Origin: Viscum album
Taxonomy: Eukaryota > Streptophyta > Magnoliopsida > Santalales > Viscaceae
NCBI GenBank assembly: GCA_963277665.1
Contig: CAUJRU010000141.1
Coordinates: 682,001-746,000 of the forward strand
DNA: 64,000 nt
Direction of reading: 5' to 3'
Part shown: positions 1 to 11,180 of the stretch, one piece after another
Position numbering within the stretch: position 1 is the first letter of the stretch
Layout: the number at the start of each line of letters is the position of its first letter
The notes under the pieces: generated by a model
Databases searched by the model: none
Told to the model about the DNA's origin: nothing
The model's input: the letters and a program-made list of their open reading frames with translations, nothing else
Position numbers and translations under genes: made by a program

Positions 1-1250
1 TATAAGTGGATATTAAGTGTAAAAAAATAAAAGGTCATTCACAAATATTCAATGGATGACATATTTAATGACTACAAGTTGAACCCAAAGAAATCGAAAT
101 TGGGTTAAAAAGTTCCCTTGACAGCCTAACGGCATCACATCAAAATGAGTTGATGAGAGATAAAAAGTGTATCTCATCACTTGGACATAAAATTTACATC
201 AATAAGGATGTATGAGAACATATCCCAACATAAAAATATGTAAATTAAAAGACCCAATAAAAGAAGTCTTTTAAAAAAGAGGAGGGGGAAAGGTTCCCTT
301 ACCGACTTGGGTATCTTTCAAAACATACACCCCATGAAAGAAAGACAATAGGTCATTGATGTAAATACTCATAAACGAAAGTATATTACACAAAGAGTAG
401 TATAATGGGCAGTACATACACCACTCAATGGAATTTGTGGCGAATGTAGCATAAATCTCACGGGAATAAAAGTGAGATGAAAAATCCCTTACGAAAACTC
501 GGTAGCCTAACGACGCCACATAAAACTTCTGAATATGGATTGATGAGATCAAATAGAGTATCCCATCATATTACAATAGAATTTACAGCAAGTGGAATAT
601 AAAATAAAATCCCCCAACATAACAAATAGGATCTTAAAAGAAGTGACACAGAGGAGAGTACTTAAAAAGAAAAAGAGAGGTTAGATCTCTTACGAAAGTT
701 CGGCAGCCTAACGGCGCCACTCAAAACTTCCAAAATGGATTGATGAGAGAGAATAGGGTCTCTCATCACATGAACATAAAAATTACAGTAAATTTAATAT
801 AAAAGATCATCCCAATAACAATAAATATGAGCTTTAAAAGGAATGACATAAAAGTGTGTACTTAAAAAGAAAGAGAGGAGTAGGATCCCTTACCTCGGGT
901 CTGACTTGACTCGATCGTTCTTTAATCTCCTGAATAATAAACTTGAGTTAATTTCTACTTCATTAAGAACCTTTTTCAAGTTCATTATTCCTTTTATATC
1001 ACTTATTACCATGTCATAAACATTATTTAATCATTTAAGTTAACAATATTTGTTTTGCCGATATTTGGTTCTTAAGTCCAAAGTGGACTTCTTACAATTA
1101 CATGTTGTTCATGTGGCCAAGTGTTTATTATATCCAGAATTTTATTCATGATGTAGATATAATATATGTCATATATATCCAGTACATGCATGCATTTATA
1201 ACATTACATAACCATTTAGAGGTAAGAAATGAAATGCACCGTTCATGGAG
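1..1250 (-). repeat. LTR fragment, distal module A (LTR ~3620 to ~2370)
   Basis: This is the reverse complement of the distal half of the giant LTR. It enters the window inside the LTR and reads backwards through the ~200-bp subrepeats, seen as 'CAGCCTAACG' and 'TAGCCTAACG' around 120, 500 and 710. It then passes 'GACTTGACTCGATCG' near 905 and ends in the left arm of the hairpin at about 1229-1250. There the orientation flips within the inverted repeat. A 93-codon open frame at 271-552 lies in the subrepeats but lacks an ATG, so I do not call it a gene. Confidence 0.85.
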
Positions 1251-1502
1251 ACGTATACGCGATATCTTCATTTAAGGAAGTGCGGACTACCGCCCCCTCA
1301 AAGTGATTTGATTCGTTAAATACCATATGTGGGATGTATAAAGGATGGAAATATGATATTATACTGGAATTATAATATACCCTTATATCATTATTATTCC
1401 ATTCTATAAAATACGAAATAGAAATGAAAGTAGCGTTCATGCATACGTACGGCTTACCGTCTCCATGAACGGTGCATTTCATTTCTTACCTCTAAATGAT
1501 TA
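1251..1502 (+). repeat. LTR fragment in flipped orientation (LTR ~2158 to ~2425)
   Basis: The piece starts abruptly at TATACGCGATATC (LTR ~2160) after the hairpin arm of the preceding minus fragment. It runs in plus orientation through the second hairpin copy at about 1430-1485. It then jumps to GGAATCAATTTCAC (LTR ~640) at about 1503. The two opposite pieces share the hairpin sequence TGCACCGTTCATGGAGACG, so the junction lies inside an inverted repeat. Confidence 0.8.
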
Positions 1503-2717
1503 TGTCATTGGAATCAATTTCACTTTGAAATTATACTTAAACTGGTGTCAATCTTTTGATACTTATTGTTTTGTAAAAACACGCTATTTTGCTCTGGCAG
1601 CGGGAATTAATTATTAAATTAGTTAATGTGACATATATGATTTGAATTTTGTAAAATAGACTTCATTTTTGAATTCGGAATATCAAATATAGCTTAGGGT
1701 GAATTTTTGGTAATTTTCTGAAAAACTTCAATTTTTGATGAATAGTGAAACCACTAAGTGGTAAACAAGCAAACTGATTTGTCAGTTAAATGAAAGTTTA
1801 CCACTAATGTGTATTGAATTTTGAAAATCCGACATACATGGTTGTCATTAATAAGTAAAAAGTGGTTCAATGAGATTAAAATAATTTTTTGGTGAATAGT
1901 AACTTATTAAGTTCTTAATCGCGATTAGTGGTAATTAGGGTAGTTTAAGGTATAAATAATGCTTTAATAATATGAAATAAACTAGACACATGTCCCAACC
2001 ATATTGGTTGTGTCATGGCCGACCAAGACAAGCCATGGGTCAACTTGGGGACCCCATGGAGACAGTTTGGTTTGGAAATGACATAAATAACTTTTTATTA
2101 AATGTTAATGTAAAAATGACACAAACAAGAGATGTTTTACGAAAACAATTTTTACATGGGGTTATAAAGATCAAAGTTTTGATTATAAATAGTCATTGGA
2201 AAGCTAAAAAGATTACCTACATCATAGTATTTTTTTTATGATTTTTAGACATTAAATAAATTAAATTATTTATGACATAATAATGATGCAGCGATGACAT
2301 CATTATTTGACGATTTAAATAAAATGGAAAGATAATGTAAAATCTATGAACTACACATGGCCAAAACCAATTGGATGAGTGGATTTCGAAGCCTTATCAC
2401 CTTATCCACGAATTATTTCAATGTGGGACCTTTTAAAACCGAAACACATTTTCAAATAAAGTAATATTTTTTTACTTTCCAAAAGTGCCCCTCCTATCCT
2501 CTTATAAAAGGCCCCCACCTCTACCACCTTACACACACTCCTCAAGCCTTTGGCTCGGACAACCCCTGCCCAATTACTCTCTCCACATCCCTCTCCTCAT
2601 CCTAGAGGATTCCCTTTGGGCATAATCCTTTCAAAGGAAGCCTTTAGGCTCAAATAAAAAGGAGTTACACTTTTTAAGGTAATTCATTTTCTCATGTTCA
2701 TTTGTTTTATTTTGCTT
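1503..2717 (+). repeat. LTR fragment, U3 to leader (LTR ~640 to ~1850)
   Basis: This piece carries the U3 palindromes: ACCACTAAGTGGT near 1751, TAATCGCGATTA near 1918, and the CCATGGG/CCCATGG inverted pair at about 2033-2059. It also has the core promoter with TATAAAAG at 2503-2510 and the leader with GCCTTTAGGC. It stops in the intron-like stretch at 'TTGCTTCT' and restarts at LTR ~660, making a direct partial duplication with the next piece. Confidence 0.85.
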
Positions 2718-5483
2718 CTTAAACTGGTATCAATCTTTTGATACTTATTGTTTTGTAAAAACACGCTATTTACTCTGGAAGCAGGAATTAATTATTAAAT
2801 TAATTAATGTGACTTATATGATTTGAATTTTGTAAAATAGACTTCATTTTTGAATTTGGAATATCAAATATAGCTTAGGGTGAATTTTTGGTAATTTTCT
2901 GAAAAACTTCAATTTTTGATGAATAGTGAAACCACTAAGTGGTAATCAAGCAAACTGATTTTTCAGTTAAATGAAAGTTTACCACTAATGTGTATTGAAT
3001 TTTGAAAATCCGACATACATGGTTGTCATTAAGAAGTAAAATGTGGTTCAATGAGATTATAATAATTTTTTGGTGAATAGTAACTTATTAAGTTCTTAAT
3101 CACGATTAGTGGTAATTAGGGTAGTTTAAGGTATAAATAATGCTTTAATAATTGTAAATGACCTAGACACATGTCCCAAACTTATTGGTTGTGTCATGGA
3201 CGACCAATAAAATACATGGGTCAACTTGAGGACCCCATGGAGACACTTTGGTCTGGAAATGACATAAATAACTTTTTATTAAATGTTAAAGTAAAAATGA
3301 CACAAACAAGAGATGTTTCACGAAAACAATTTTTACATGGGGTTATAAAGATCAGATATTTGATTATAAATAGTCATTGGAAAGATAAAAAGATTTCCTA
3401 CATCATAGTATTTTTTTATGATTTTTAGACATTAAATAAATTAAATTATTTATGACATAATAATGATGCAGCGATGACATCATTATTTGACGATTTAAAT
3501 AAAATGGAAAGACAATGTAAAATCTATGAACTACACATGGCCAAAACTTATTGGATGAGTGGATTTCGAAGCCTTATTACCTTATCCACGAATTATATCA
3601 ATGTGGGACCTTTTAAAACCGAAACACATTTTCAAATAAAGTAATATTTCTTTACTTTCCAAAAGTGCCCCTCCTATCCTCTTATAAAAGGCCCCCACCT
3701 CTACCTCATTTCACACACTCCTCAAGACTTTGGAACGGAAAAACCCTGCCCATTTACTCTCTCCACATCCCTATCCTCATCCTAGAGGATTCCATTTGGG
3801 CAGAATACTTTCAAAGGAAGCCTTTAGGCTCAAATCAAAAGGAGTTACACTTTTTAAGGTAATTCATTCTCTCATGTTCATTTGTTTTGTTTTGCTTCTC
3901 CAACCCCCTAAACTCATTTTATTTACTTCTTTTGTAACAACACCAGTATCTTAAATATACTAGGATGTTGTTATAAGATTTATTTGAGCTACAATCTCAC
4001 ACAACTACATCAAATGGTTAAAGAACATACGGTTTCCGTGGATGGCGAAATTCTGCCTCCCGAAACGATGATTGTTCAATACTCATTTAACACCTTCAAA
4101 GGTGGCCATTATGATGTCACTATTTTTATATATGCTATATAATATGTTTATGTTTTCCTTAAGCTTCTGTGTTTTTTCATTTTGGGCATACCTTTATGGT
4201 TTCCATTATGGGTAAACACGATATCTTCATTTTAGGAAGTGCGGACTACCGCCCCCTGAAAGTGATTTGATTCGTTAATACCATATGTGGGATGTGTAAA
4301 GGATAAAGTTAATGATATTATATATTTTATTATAATGGAATTATAATATACTCTTATATCATTATGATTCCATTCCAGAAAATATGAAATAGAAATGGAA
4401 GTTGCGTTCATGCGTACGTACGGTTTACCGTCTCCATGAACGGTGCATTTCATTTCTTACCTCTAAATGTGATGTAATATTATAAATACATGTATATGAT
4501 GAATATATATGATATATATGTTATCCAAATCATTAATATCATTCTGGATATAACGAACCTATGACCAAATTAACAACATGTAAGTGTAAGAAGTCTATTT
4601 TTGACTTAAGAACCAAATACCGACAAAATGAACATTATTAACTTAACTGATTACATGATGTTCATAACATGGTATTAAAGGAATAATGAACTTGAAAAAG
4701 ATTCATAAGCAAGTAGAGATTAACTCAAGTTTATTATTCAGGAGATTAAAGAACGGTCGGGTCAAGTCGGATACGAGGTATGGGACTTCGTCTCAATCTC
4801 CTTTCGTTGAGGCATATTTTATTTTATACACAACTTTCTTTTATACGGTGTATAAACCACTTTGACTTTTACTTTTATTCAAAAGTAATCTTTTTTATAT
4901 GAAGTGTTTACTAAACGACAAAAGGGAATGTTTTTGTCGTACGTATGCGGCGACAACGACTTCTCCGCCGTCGTGACCGTTATTTGAGTTTCGGCTTCCT
5001 CTACAAGTCATACCTTCTTTTAAAAGAAAAATAAATACCATGTTTTACTTTTCTTTTATTTTGGTATTGAAAATGGTTTTCATAATGTTTTTATATCAAT
5101 TTTTTGTATTGATATCTCATGATTGAAATGTGGAAATTTTATGTTTCCTTTATGCATGTTTTATGTGATATGATTATGTTATGGTTCTTGGGCATTATTA
5201 TGAGGACGGGTGGTTCCGTGATAAACTAAGGGCGGGTGAGCCCATTATTGCTCTCCAATGCATTGGGTAACGCGAAGGAGTGAAACGTTAAGGTTTCTCC
5301 GAAGAGATTTACGGAATATACTGTGATGGGTATTCCAAACGTAACCAAGAGGGTTACTCCCTACGTAAGAATGTTATGAATGCCTCAAGTTACCTTTATG
5401 TCATATGATTTATATGATTTATTCATGATTGGATGAGGTATGATAAAGTTCTTATGTTTTATGGGTAAAGTATGATCTCATGG
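2718..5483 (+). repeat. LTR fragment with distal module B (LTR ~660 to ~4505)
   Basis: The piece repeats U3, the promoter (TATAAAAG at 3683-3690), the leader and the hairpin (about 4400-4460). It then diverges after GGTCGGGTCAAGTCGG near 4757. Module A's subrepeats are replaced here by module B: a TTTATACGG-containing stretch and a GC-rich island (about 4940-4985, GCGGCGACAACGAC…CCGCCGTCGTGACC). It rejoins the common distal part at GATTGAAATGTGG (5121) and ends at about 5483 in a CATGGG overlap with the next copy. Confidence 0.82.
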
Positions 5484-8400
5484 GTCAACTTGGGGACCCC
5501 ATGGATCTACTTTGGTTGGGAAATGACATAAATAACATTTTATTTAATGTAAAAGTAAAATTGACACAAACATGATATGTTTTACTAAAACAATTATTAA
5601 GTGGGGTTATACAAGTCATCTTTTTGATTATAAATATTCATTGGAAAGATAAGAAGATTTCCTACATCATAGTATTTTTTTTATAATTTTTAGACATTAA
5701 ATAAATTAAATTATTTATGACATAATAATGAGGCAACGATGACATCATTATTTGACGATTTAAATAAAATGGAAAGATAATGTAAAATCTATGAACTACA
5801 CATGTCCAAAACTTATTTGATGAGTGTATTTAGAAGCCTTATCACCTTAGCCAAGAATTATATAAATGTGGGACCTTTTGAAACCGAAACACATTTTCAA
5901 ATAAAGTAATATTTCTTTACTTTCCAAAAGTACCCCTCCTCTCCTCTTATAAAAGGCCCCCCACCTCTACCTCATTTAACACACTCCTCAAGCCTTTGGC
6001 TCTGCCAAACCCTGCCCATGTACTCTCTCCACATCCCTCTACTCATCCTAGAGGATTCCCTTTGGGCATAATCCTTTCAAAGGAAGCCTTTAGGCTCAAA
6101 TCAAAAGGAGTTACACTTTTAAAGGTAATTCATTCTCTCATGTTCATTTATTTTATCTTGCTTCTCCAACCCCCTAAACTCTTTTTATTTAATTATTTTG
6201 TAACAACAACAGTATCTTAAATATACTAGGATGTTGTTATAAGATTTATTCAAGCTACACTCTCAAAAAACTACATCAAATGGTTAAAGAACATACGGTT
6301 TCCGTGGATGGTGAAATTCTGCCTCCCGAAACGATGATTGTTCAATACTCATTTAACACCTTCGAAGGTGGCCATTATGATGTCACTATTTTAATATATG
6401 ATATATAATATGTTTATTTTTTATTTATGCTTCTGTATTTTTCATTTGTGTCTTAACTTTATGGCTTCCATTATGGGTATACGCGATATCTTCATTTAAG
6501 GAAGTGCGGACTACCGCCCCCTCAAAGTGTTTTGATTCGTTAAATACCATATGTGGGATGTATAAAGGATGGAAATATGATATAATATATGATATTATAC
6601 TGGAATTATAATATACCTTTATATTATTATTATTCCATTCTATAAAATACGAAATAGAAATTAAAGTAGCGTTCATGCATACGTACGACTTACTGTCTCC
6701 ATGAACGGTGCATTTCATTTCTTACATCTAAATGATTATGTAATGTTATAAATGCATGCATGTACTGGATATATATAACATATATGATATCTACATAATG
6801 AATACAATTCTGGATATAACAAACATTTGGCCACACGAACAACATGTAATTGTAAGAAGTCCACTTTCGACTTAAAAACCAAATATCGGAAAAACAAATA
6901 TTATGAACTTAAATGATTACATAATGTTTATGACATGGTAATAAGTGGTATAGAAGTAATAATGAACTTGAAAAAGGTTCTTAAGGAATTAGAAATTAAC
7001 TCAAGTTTATTATTCCGGAGATTAAAGAACGATCGAGTCAAGTCGGACCCGAGGTAAGGGATCCTACTCCTCTCTTTCTTTTTAGGTACACACTTTTATG
7101 TCATTCATTTTAAAGCTCATCTTTCTTGTTATTGGGATGATCTTTTATATTACATTTACAGTAATTTTTATGTTCATGTGATGAGAGACCCTATTCTCTC
7201 TCATCAATCCATTTTGGAAGTTTTGAGTGGCGCCGTTAGGCTGCCGAACTTTCGTAAGAGATCTAACCTCTCTCTTTCTTTTTAAGTACTCTCCTTTGTG
7301 TCACTTCTTTTAAGCTCCTATTTGTTATGTTGGGGGATTTTATTTTATATTCCACTTGCTGTAAATTCTATTGTAATATGATGGGATACTCTATTTGATC
7401 TCATCAATCCATATTCAGAAGTTTTGGGTCTTTTAATTTACATATTTTTATGTTGGGATATGTTCTAATACATCCTTATTGATGTAAATTTTATGTCCAA
7501 GTGATGAGATACACTTTTTATCTCTCATCAACTCATTTTTATGTGATGTCGTTAGGCTGTCAAGGGAACTTTTTAACCCAATTTCTATTTCTTTGGGTTC
7601 AACTTGTAGTCATTAAATATGTCATCCATTGAATATTTGTGAATGACCTTTTACTGTTTTACACTTAATATCCACTTATATTGGGTGTGTATATATTTGT
7701 CACACATATTTTTGAGATTTATTTGTCCTTAATTTAAGGATACCTTCTTTATAAGGGATTTCATCACATTTTACATTTCTATTGAGGGTTCATTGTTGTT
7801 ATGCACCAATTCACTCTTATATGGTGTATATACTGTCCTTTGGAGAATTATATCATGAATCCTTTTATTCTAATGATATTATAAAGTTCTGACTAAATGT
7901 TATTCCTCAATTATTGTATTCAAGTGTCTCTAATTTTGGTAAAACCCCTTTAACCAAAATATCGTTTTAAATGTTTTAATTATTTGTTCTTATTAATATC
8001 CATGTTTTCAAAATAGTTTTAAGGATTTATTTATATGGATATTAATGGTTTAAAATGTTAAAACCTTCAAGGTGGTATGGGACACTTTGATTCAAAAATC
8101 TCTTTATTAAATGTTTTAAATGGTTTTGGAAATGGTTTCTTTTTGAATGGATTCATTATTTCAATATCCTAAAATGTTATATTCTGATTGAAATGTGGAA
8201 ATGTTATGTTTCCTTTATTCATGTTTATGTGATACGATTATGTTATGGTTCTTGGTCATTGTTATGAAAAACGGGTGGTTCCGTGATAAACTAAGGGCGG
8301 GTGATCCTGATATAGCTCTCCAATGCATTGGGTAACGCGAAGGAGTGAAACGTTAAGGTTTCTCCGAAGAGATTTAGGGAATATACTATGATGGGTATTC

Positions 8401-8881
8401 CAAATGTAACCAAGAGGGTTACTCCCTACGTAAGAATGTTATGAATGCCTCAAGTTACCTTTATGTCTTATGTCTTCTATGATTTATTCATGATTTGATA
8501 TGCCTATGTTTTATGGGTAAAGTATGATTTCATTCTTATATATATATGAACTCATGTTTCCTTTCCATATTTTTATAACCCTTACTGAGCTTTTTATGCT
8601 CATCCCAAGTTTTTGAAATGTTTTTCACAGGTGAAGGGAAAGGTACATGATGTGACGATAGTGTCAAGGATGTGTCAAGAAAGAATCCGTGTTTTATTTT
8701 AAATAGGTTTCCATTGATGGGAAGAATGAATATTGTCTTTTATGTAACCACCTTGTTTAAATGTGGAATGTAATGCAAGTTTCATGATCTAATTATCTAA
8801 AACTCTAAACCTGAAAAGATCCTCAATGTGTAATCTTGTAATAAATCAAGATTAAGTAAGGTTTAAGGCTGGGGCCTTATA
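5484..8881 (+). repeat. 5' LTR of element 1, left-truncated
   Basis: It matches the 3' LTR from LTR ~1165 to the end. It includes TATAAAAG at 5948-5955, the leader, the putative donor AAAG|GT (GT at 6125), the hairpin near 6655-6722, the subrepeats, and the putative acceptor CACAG ending at 8630. It ends GGGGCCTTATA at 8881, immediately before the PBS. Relative to the 3' LTR it lacks about 266 bp (junction AGTTTT|GGGTC near 7425), removing more than one ~200-bp subrepeat unit. Confidence 0.9.
5948..5955 (+). promoter_or_regulatory. TATA box of the element 1 5' LTR
   Basis: TATAAAAG follows a CT-rich run (CTCCTCTCCTCT) and precedes a CT-rich, ATG-poor leader, which is the usual plant core-promoter layout. 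The start site would lie about 30 bases downstream, near 5980. The same box occurs in at least fifteen other LTR pieces: plus at 2503, 3683, 12810, 16208, 25702, 37877, 39307, 45508 and 62812; minus ending at 20727, 22352, 28409, 32609, 44270 and 59463. Confidence 0.75.
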
Positions 8882-8883
8882 GT

Positions 8884-8899
8884 TGGTATCAATGGTCGG
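8884..8899 (+). other. Primer-binding site of element 1
   Basis: TGGTATCAATGGTCGG begins three bases after the LTR end TATA. The first eight bases match the plant initiator-Met tRNA primer-site consensus TGGTATCAGAGC. The minus-strand relative in element 3 reads TGGTATCAGAGG, closer to consensus. The position right after an LTR end sets the 5'-to-3' orientation of element 1 as plus. Confidence 0.88.
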
Positions 8900-9145
8900 T
8901 TTAGATAACTCTAGAGGTTAGGGTATTCTTTAAGAATAAGTGGCATTACCATAATGGTTAGGATTTCAGAAAGAGTCCTAGTTTTAGATAAAGTGAATGA
9001 GTAAGTATATCTTAGTGTTTATCTTACTCATTAGTACATGATGGTTTTTTTGATATACTCACACTGACCTTTTTGGTTTTAGTAAATTGCTGGATCTAGC
9101 AGGCACCAAAGTAACAGTGGATGTGAAGGAAACTGTGACAGTTTT

Positions 9146-9670
9146 TTGAGAAAGCAACTGAATGATATGGGAGCTGCAATGAGAACTCTTGTGATTATCC
9201 TCAACCAACTATCTGGAGTCATGATTGACCACCTAAACCTTGGATATTTCTCTAAGACGTCATATATGCAAGAAACAAATCCCTACAGAAGTACAGGTAA
9301 TAATCATAAAGGTAAGTGTGTTCAAAAACCTATGTGTCAAAGATGTGGAAAGAAACACCTAGGAAAATGTTTCAAAGGGACAGAAATATGCTATAAATGT
9401 GGAAATGAAGGTCATAAAGCAAGAACCTGCCATGGAAAAAGGAAGCATCCAGTTGACTCGAGGAAAGGGAAAGAAGTTCTTTCTGAGAGATCAATTGAAT
9501 TTTTTAAATGTGGTGTGCATGGTCATTATGAAAACACATGTCCTATGAAGAAGTTTTGTGAATGGGGTCACCAAGAGCGTACCAATATTCGTTTACCAAT
9601 ACCTAATGCCATTCCGATTGAGGATGAAGAAACTGACAATGACCAATCAAAGGTATGTACTATTTCATGA
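9146..9670 (+). pseudogene. gag: gag remnant, nucleocapsid zinc-knuckle part
   Basis: A 174-codon open frame whose first ATG is at 9167; the 9146 start is a TTG, so the true beginning is uncertain. Two complete CCHC knuckles are visible: C64-C67-H71-C75 (the short CX2CX3HX3C type) and C82-C85-H90-C95. A third has lost its first cysteine (F119, C122, H127, C132). The N-terminal matrix/capsid part seen in elements 3 and 4 is absent. In the family this domain binds the element's RNA in the particle. The frame ends just after AAAG|GTATGT (GT at 9653), a donor-like site. It is probably non-functional alone. Confidence 0.75.
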
Positions 9671-11165
9671 CTATTGTTTTCTTATTTTGGAATCTTAGGA
9701 TATGATTCATGATTTTGTTTTTAGGAAAGAGGTATTTCGGAATAAGTTGGAAAGTAATGGATAATGGATCATGAAGAATGTTGAATGAGTAAGATGTCAA
9801 CATATAAGGGCTTCAAGAGTTAGGGTGAAATTCTTAAGAGTATTAAGTCTCTTTTGATGATGGGGTTACATTAGAAGACTTTTTATATTATGTGTAACCC
9901 TGATGTTTAATATAGGAAAATTTTATTCAAGTAATAGTTATCTTTTCTTTTGTGGACATAGTTATAAAGAACCATTTGGGTTTATATGATCCTTACTTTT
10001 GAGGTAATTATGGGTTACCATATGTTATGATTGAAGTGAAAGGCATGAGATAAAATTGAGGTTAAATTATGTTATGGTTATTTTTGATGATTTTATCCCT
10101 TTTTGGGTAATGATTTGAGAATTATATAGTTTTGGAAAAAGGACAACACGCAGACCGTGTGACAACCCGTCGCGTCGAACAATGCTGCGGGAATCGAACC
10201 CACAACCAAAGTGCGACTGGTATTTATCACCTACCACTGGACTACGTGAAGTCCCTGGTTAGTTTGACTGATTCTTTTTAGTTATATGATTTTATGAATT
10301 AAGAGTAAGTTTATTTTGGAGGATATGTGATTAGGATAATTACTTTTCAATGTGGGACTTTAGGATCAACTGATGTTGTTTGGAGATAAATGTTACGATT
10401 TAACTTGGAAGACTATGTGACTAAATCCTTCAAATATTTGGGTTTAAATCTTATATTGGTTTACTTTGAAGAATTTTATGGACAAATTGTTTATCGGATG
10501 GTCCTCGTTGAACTTTGGGTTTTGTTGGACAAATTTTGGAGATTAAGAATAGATTTTCTTTTTATAAGGGGTTATCCTTTTCTGGATTATCTGATCTTGT
10601 ACTAACCTTTTTGGTTTTGGTTTTGGTTTTGGTTAAAGCCTAAATACATGGGATGTATATAGTTCTCTTTTAGGGATTAGGTGATTCTCTAGAAGTTGAT
10701 TATAGTACTCTTAATGCGAACAAGTCTCCCTAAATACTCGTCTTTTGGAAAAAATATGAGTTTGACTAAGGAATCTAGTAAAAGTTGAAAGTCAACATGA
10801 TAAGTGATTATGCTTCCTTATGAATAAATTACTCAATAAAAAGTAACTTAAAACAAAAACGTTGTCTATTAACTTTTCTTACCGGGGAATCGAATACTGT
10901 TTAACCCATCACAAGTTTGTGAATTTTCTCATGGTTAACTTTCCCCTAAACATGTTTTCTATCACTCTCCATCGGAACATGACCCTATGTTTTCTCCTCC
11001 ATGTCCATATTTTCATACTTAGAATCCTAGTATGGGTTAACTCGGGTGACCTCTGTGCTTATCTTTATTTATTTTAAAGTTATTGTTTTACCGACTCTTG
11101 TTCCGATGTGGGACGTTCAAGGATGTTTCCAAGCGCAATTTTAAAATTGCGAGGACGCAATTCCC
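9671..11165 (+). other. Internal region of element 1 without recognisable genes
   Basis: About 1.5 kb of AT-rich sequence between the gag remnant and the PPT. The short open frames here (for example 10390-10605 and 10862-11077) lack similarity to any retroelement domain I recognise and have no supporting signals. Only the last ~50 bases (AATTGCGAGGACGCAATTCC) match the pre-PPT sequence of elements 4 and 5. The one distinct feature is the GC-richer tRNA-like block near 10141-10255. Confidence 0.6.
10141..10255 (-). repeat. tRNA-like block, probable short SINE or tRNA pseudogene
   Basis: On the minus strand an A-box-like TAGTCCAGTGGT (10233-10244) and a perfect B box GGTTCGATTCC (10190-10200) start 44 bases apart, exactly the tRNA spacing of positions 8 and 52. 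A T-arm (GTGGG/CCCGC) and a 5-bp anticodon stem (ACCAG/TTGGT) with a 7-base loop containing GCA can be drawn. The acceptor ends do not pair and loop position 33 is C, so this is not a working tRNA. The block is markedly more GC-rich than its surroundings. A tRNA-derived SINE head is the best guess; no clear target duplication is seen. Confidence 0.55.
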
Positions 11166-11180
11166 AAAAGGGGGGAAGGA
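11166..11180 (+). other. Polypurine tract of element 1
   Basis: AAAAGGGGGGAAGGA lies directly before TGTAACACC, the first bases of the 3' LTR. This is the plus-strand primer position in the reverse-transcription scheme. The same tract precedes the LTRs of elements 2, 4 and 5 and, inverted, that of element 3. Confidence 0.9.

Noticed and set aside
1990..2241. 83-85-codon frames starting ATGTCCCAACC (also at 3171, 37365 and 63660)
   Set aside because: They lie in U3 upstream of the TATA box, vary in length between copies, end in a homopolymer-rich zone and resemble no protein family I recognise.
10180..10251. Functional tRNA gene (anticodon GCA)
   Set aside because: The T-arm and anticodon arm fold, but the acceptor ends do not pair, the D-stem is weak and loop position 33 is C. 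It was kept only as a tRNA-like repeat.
10390..11077. Two 71-codon frames in the element 1 interior
   Set aside because: They are short and hydrophobic by AT-richness, have no motif and no copy elsewhere in the window to compare. Coding is not supported.
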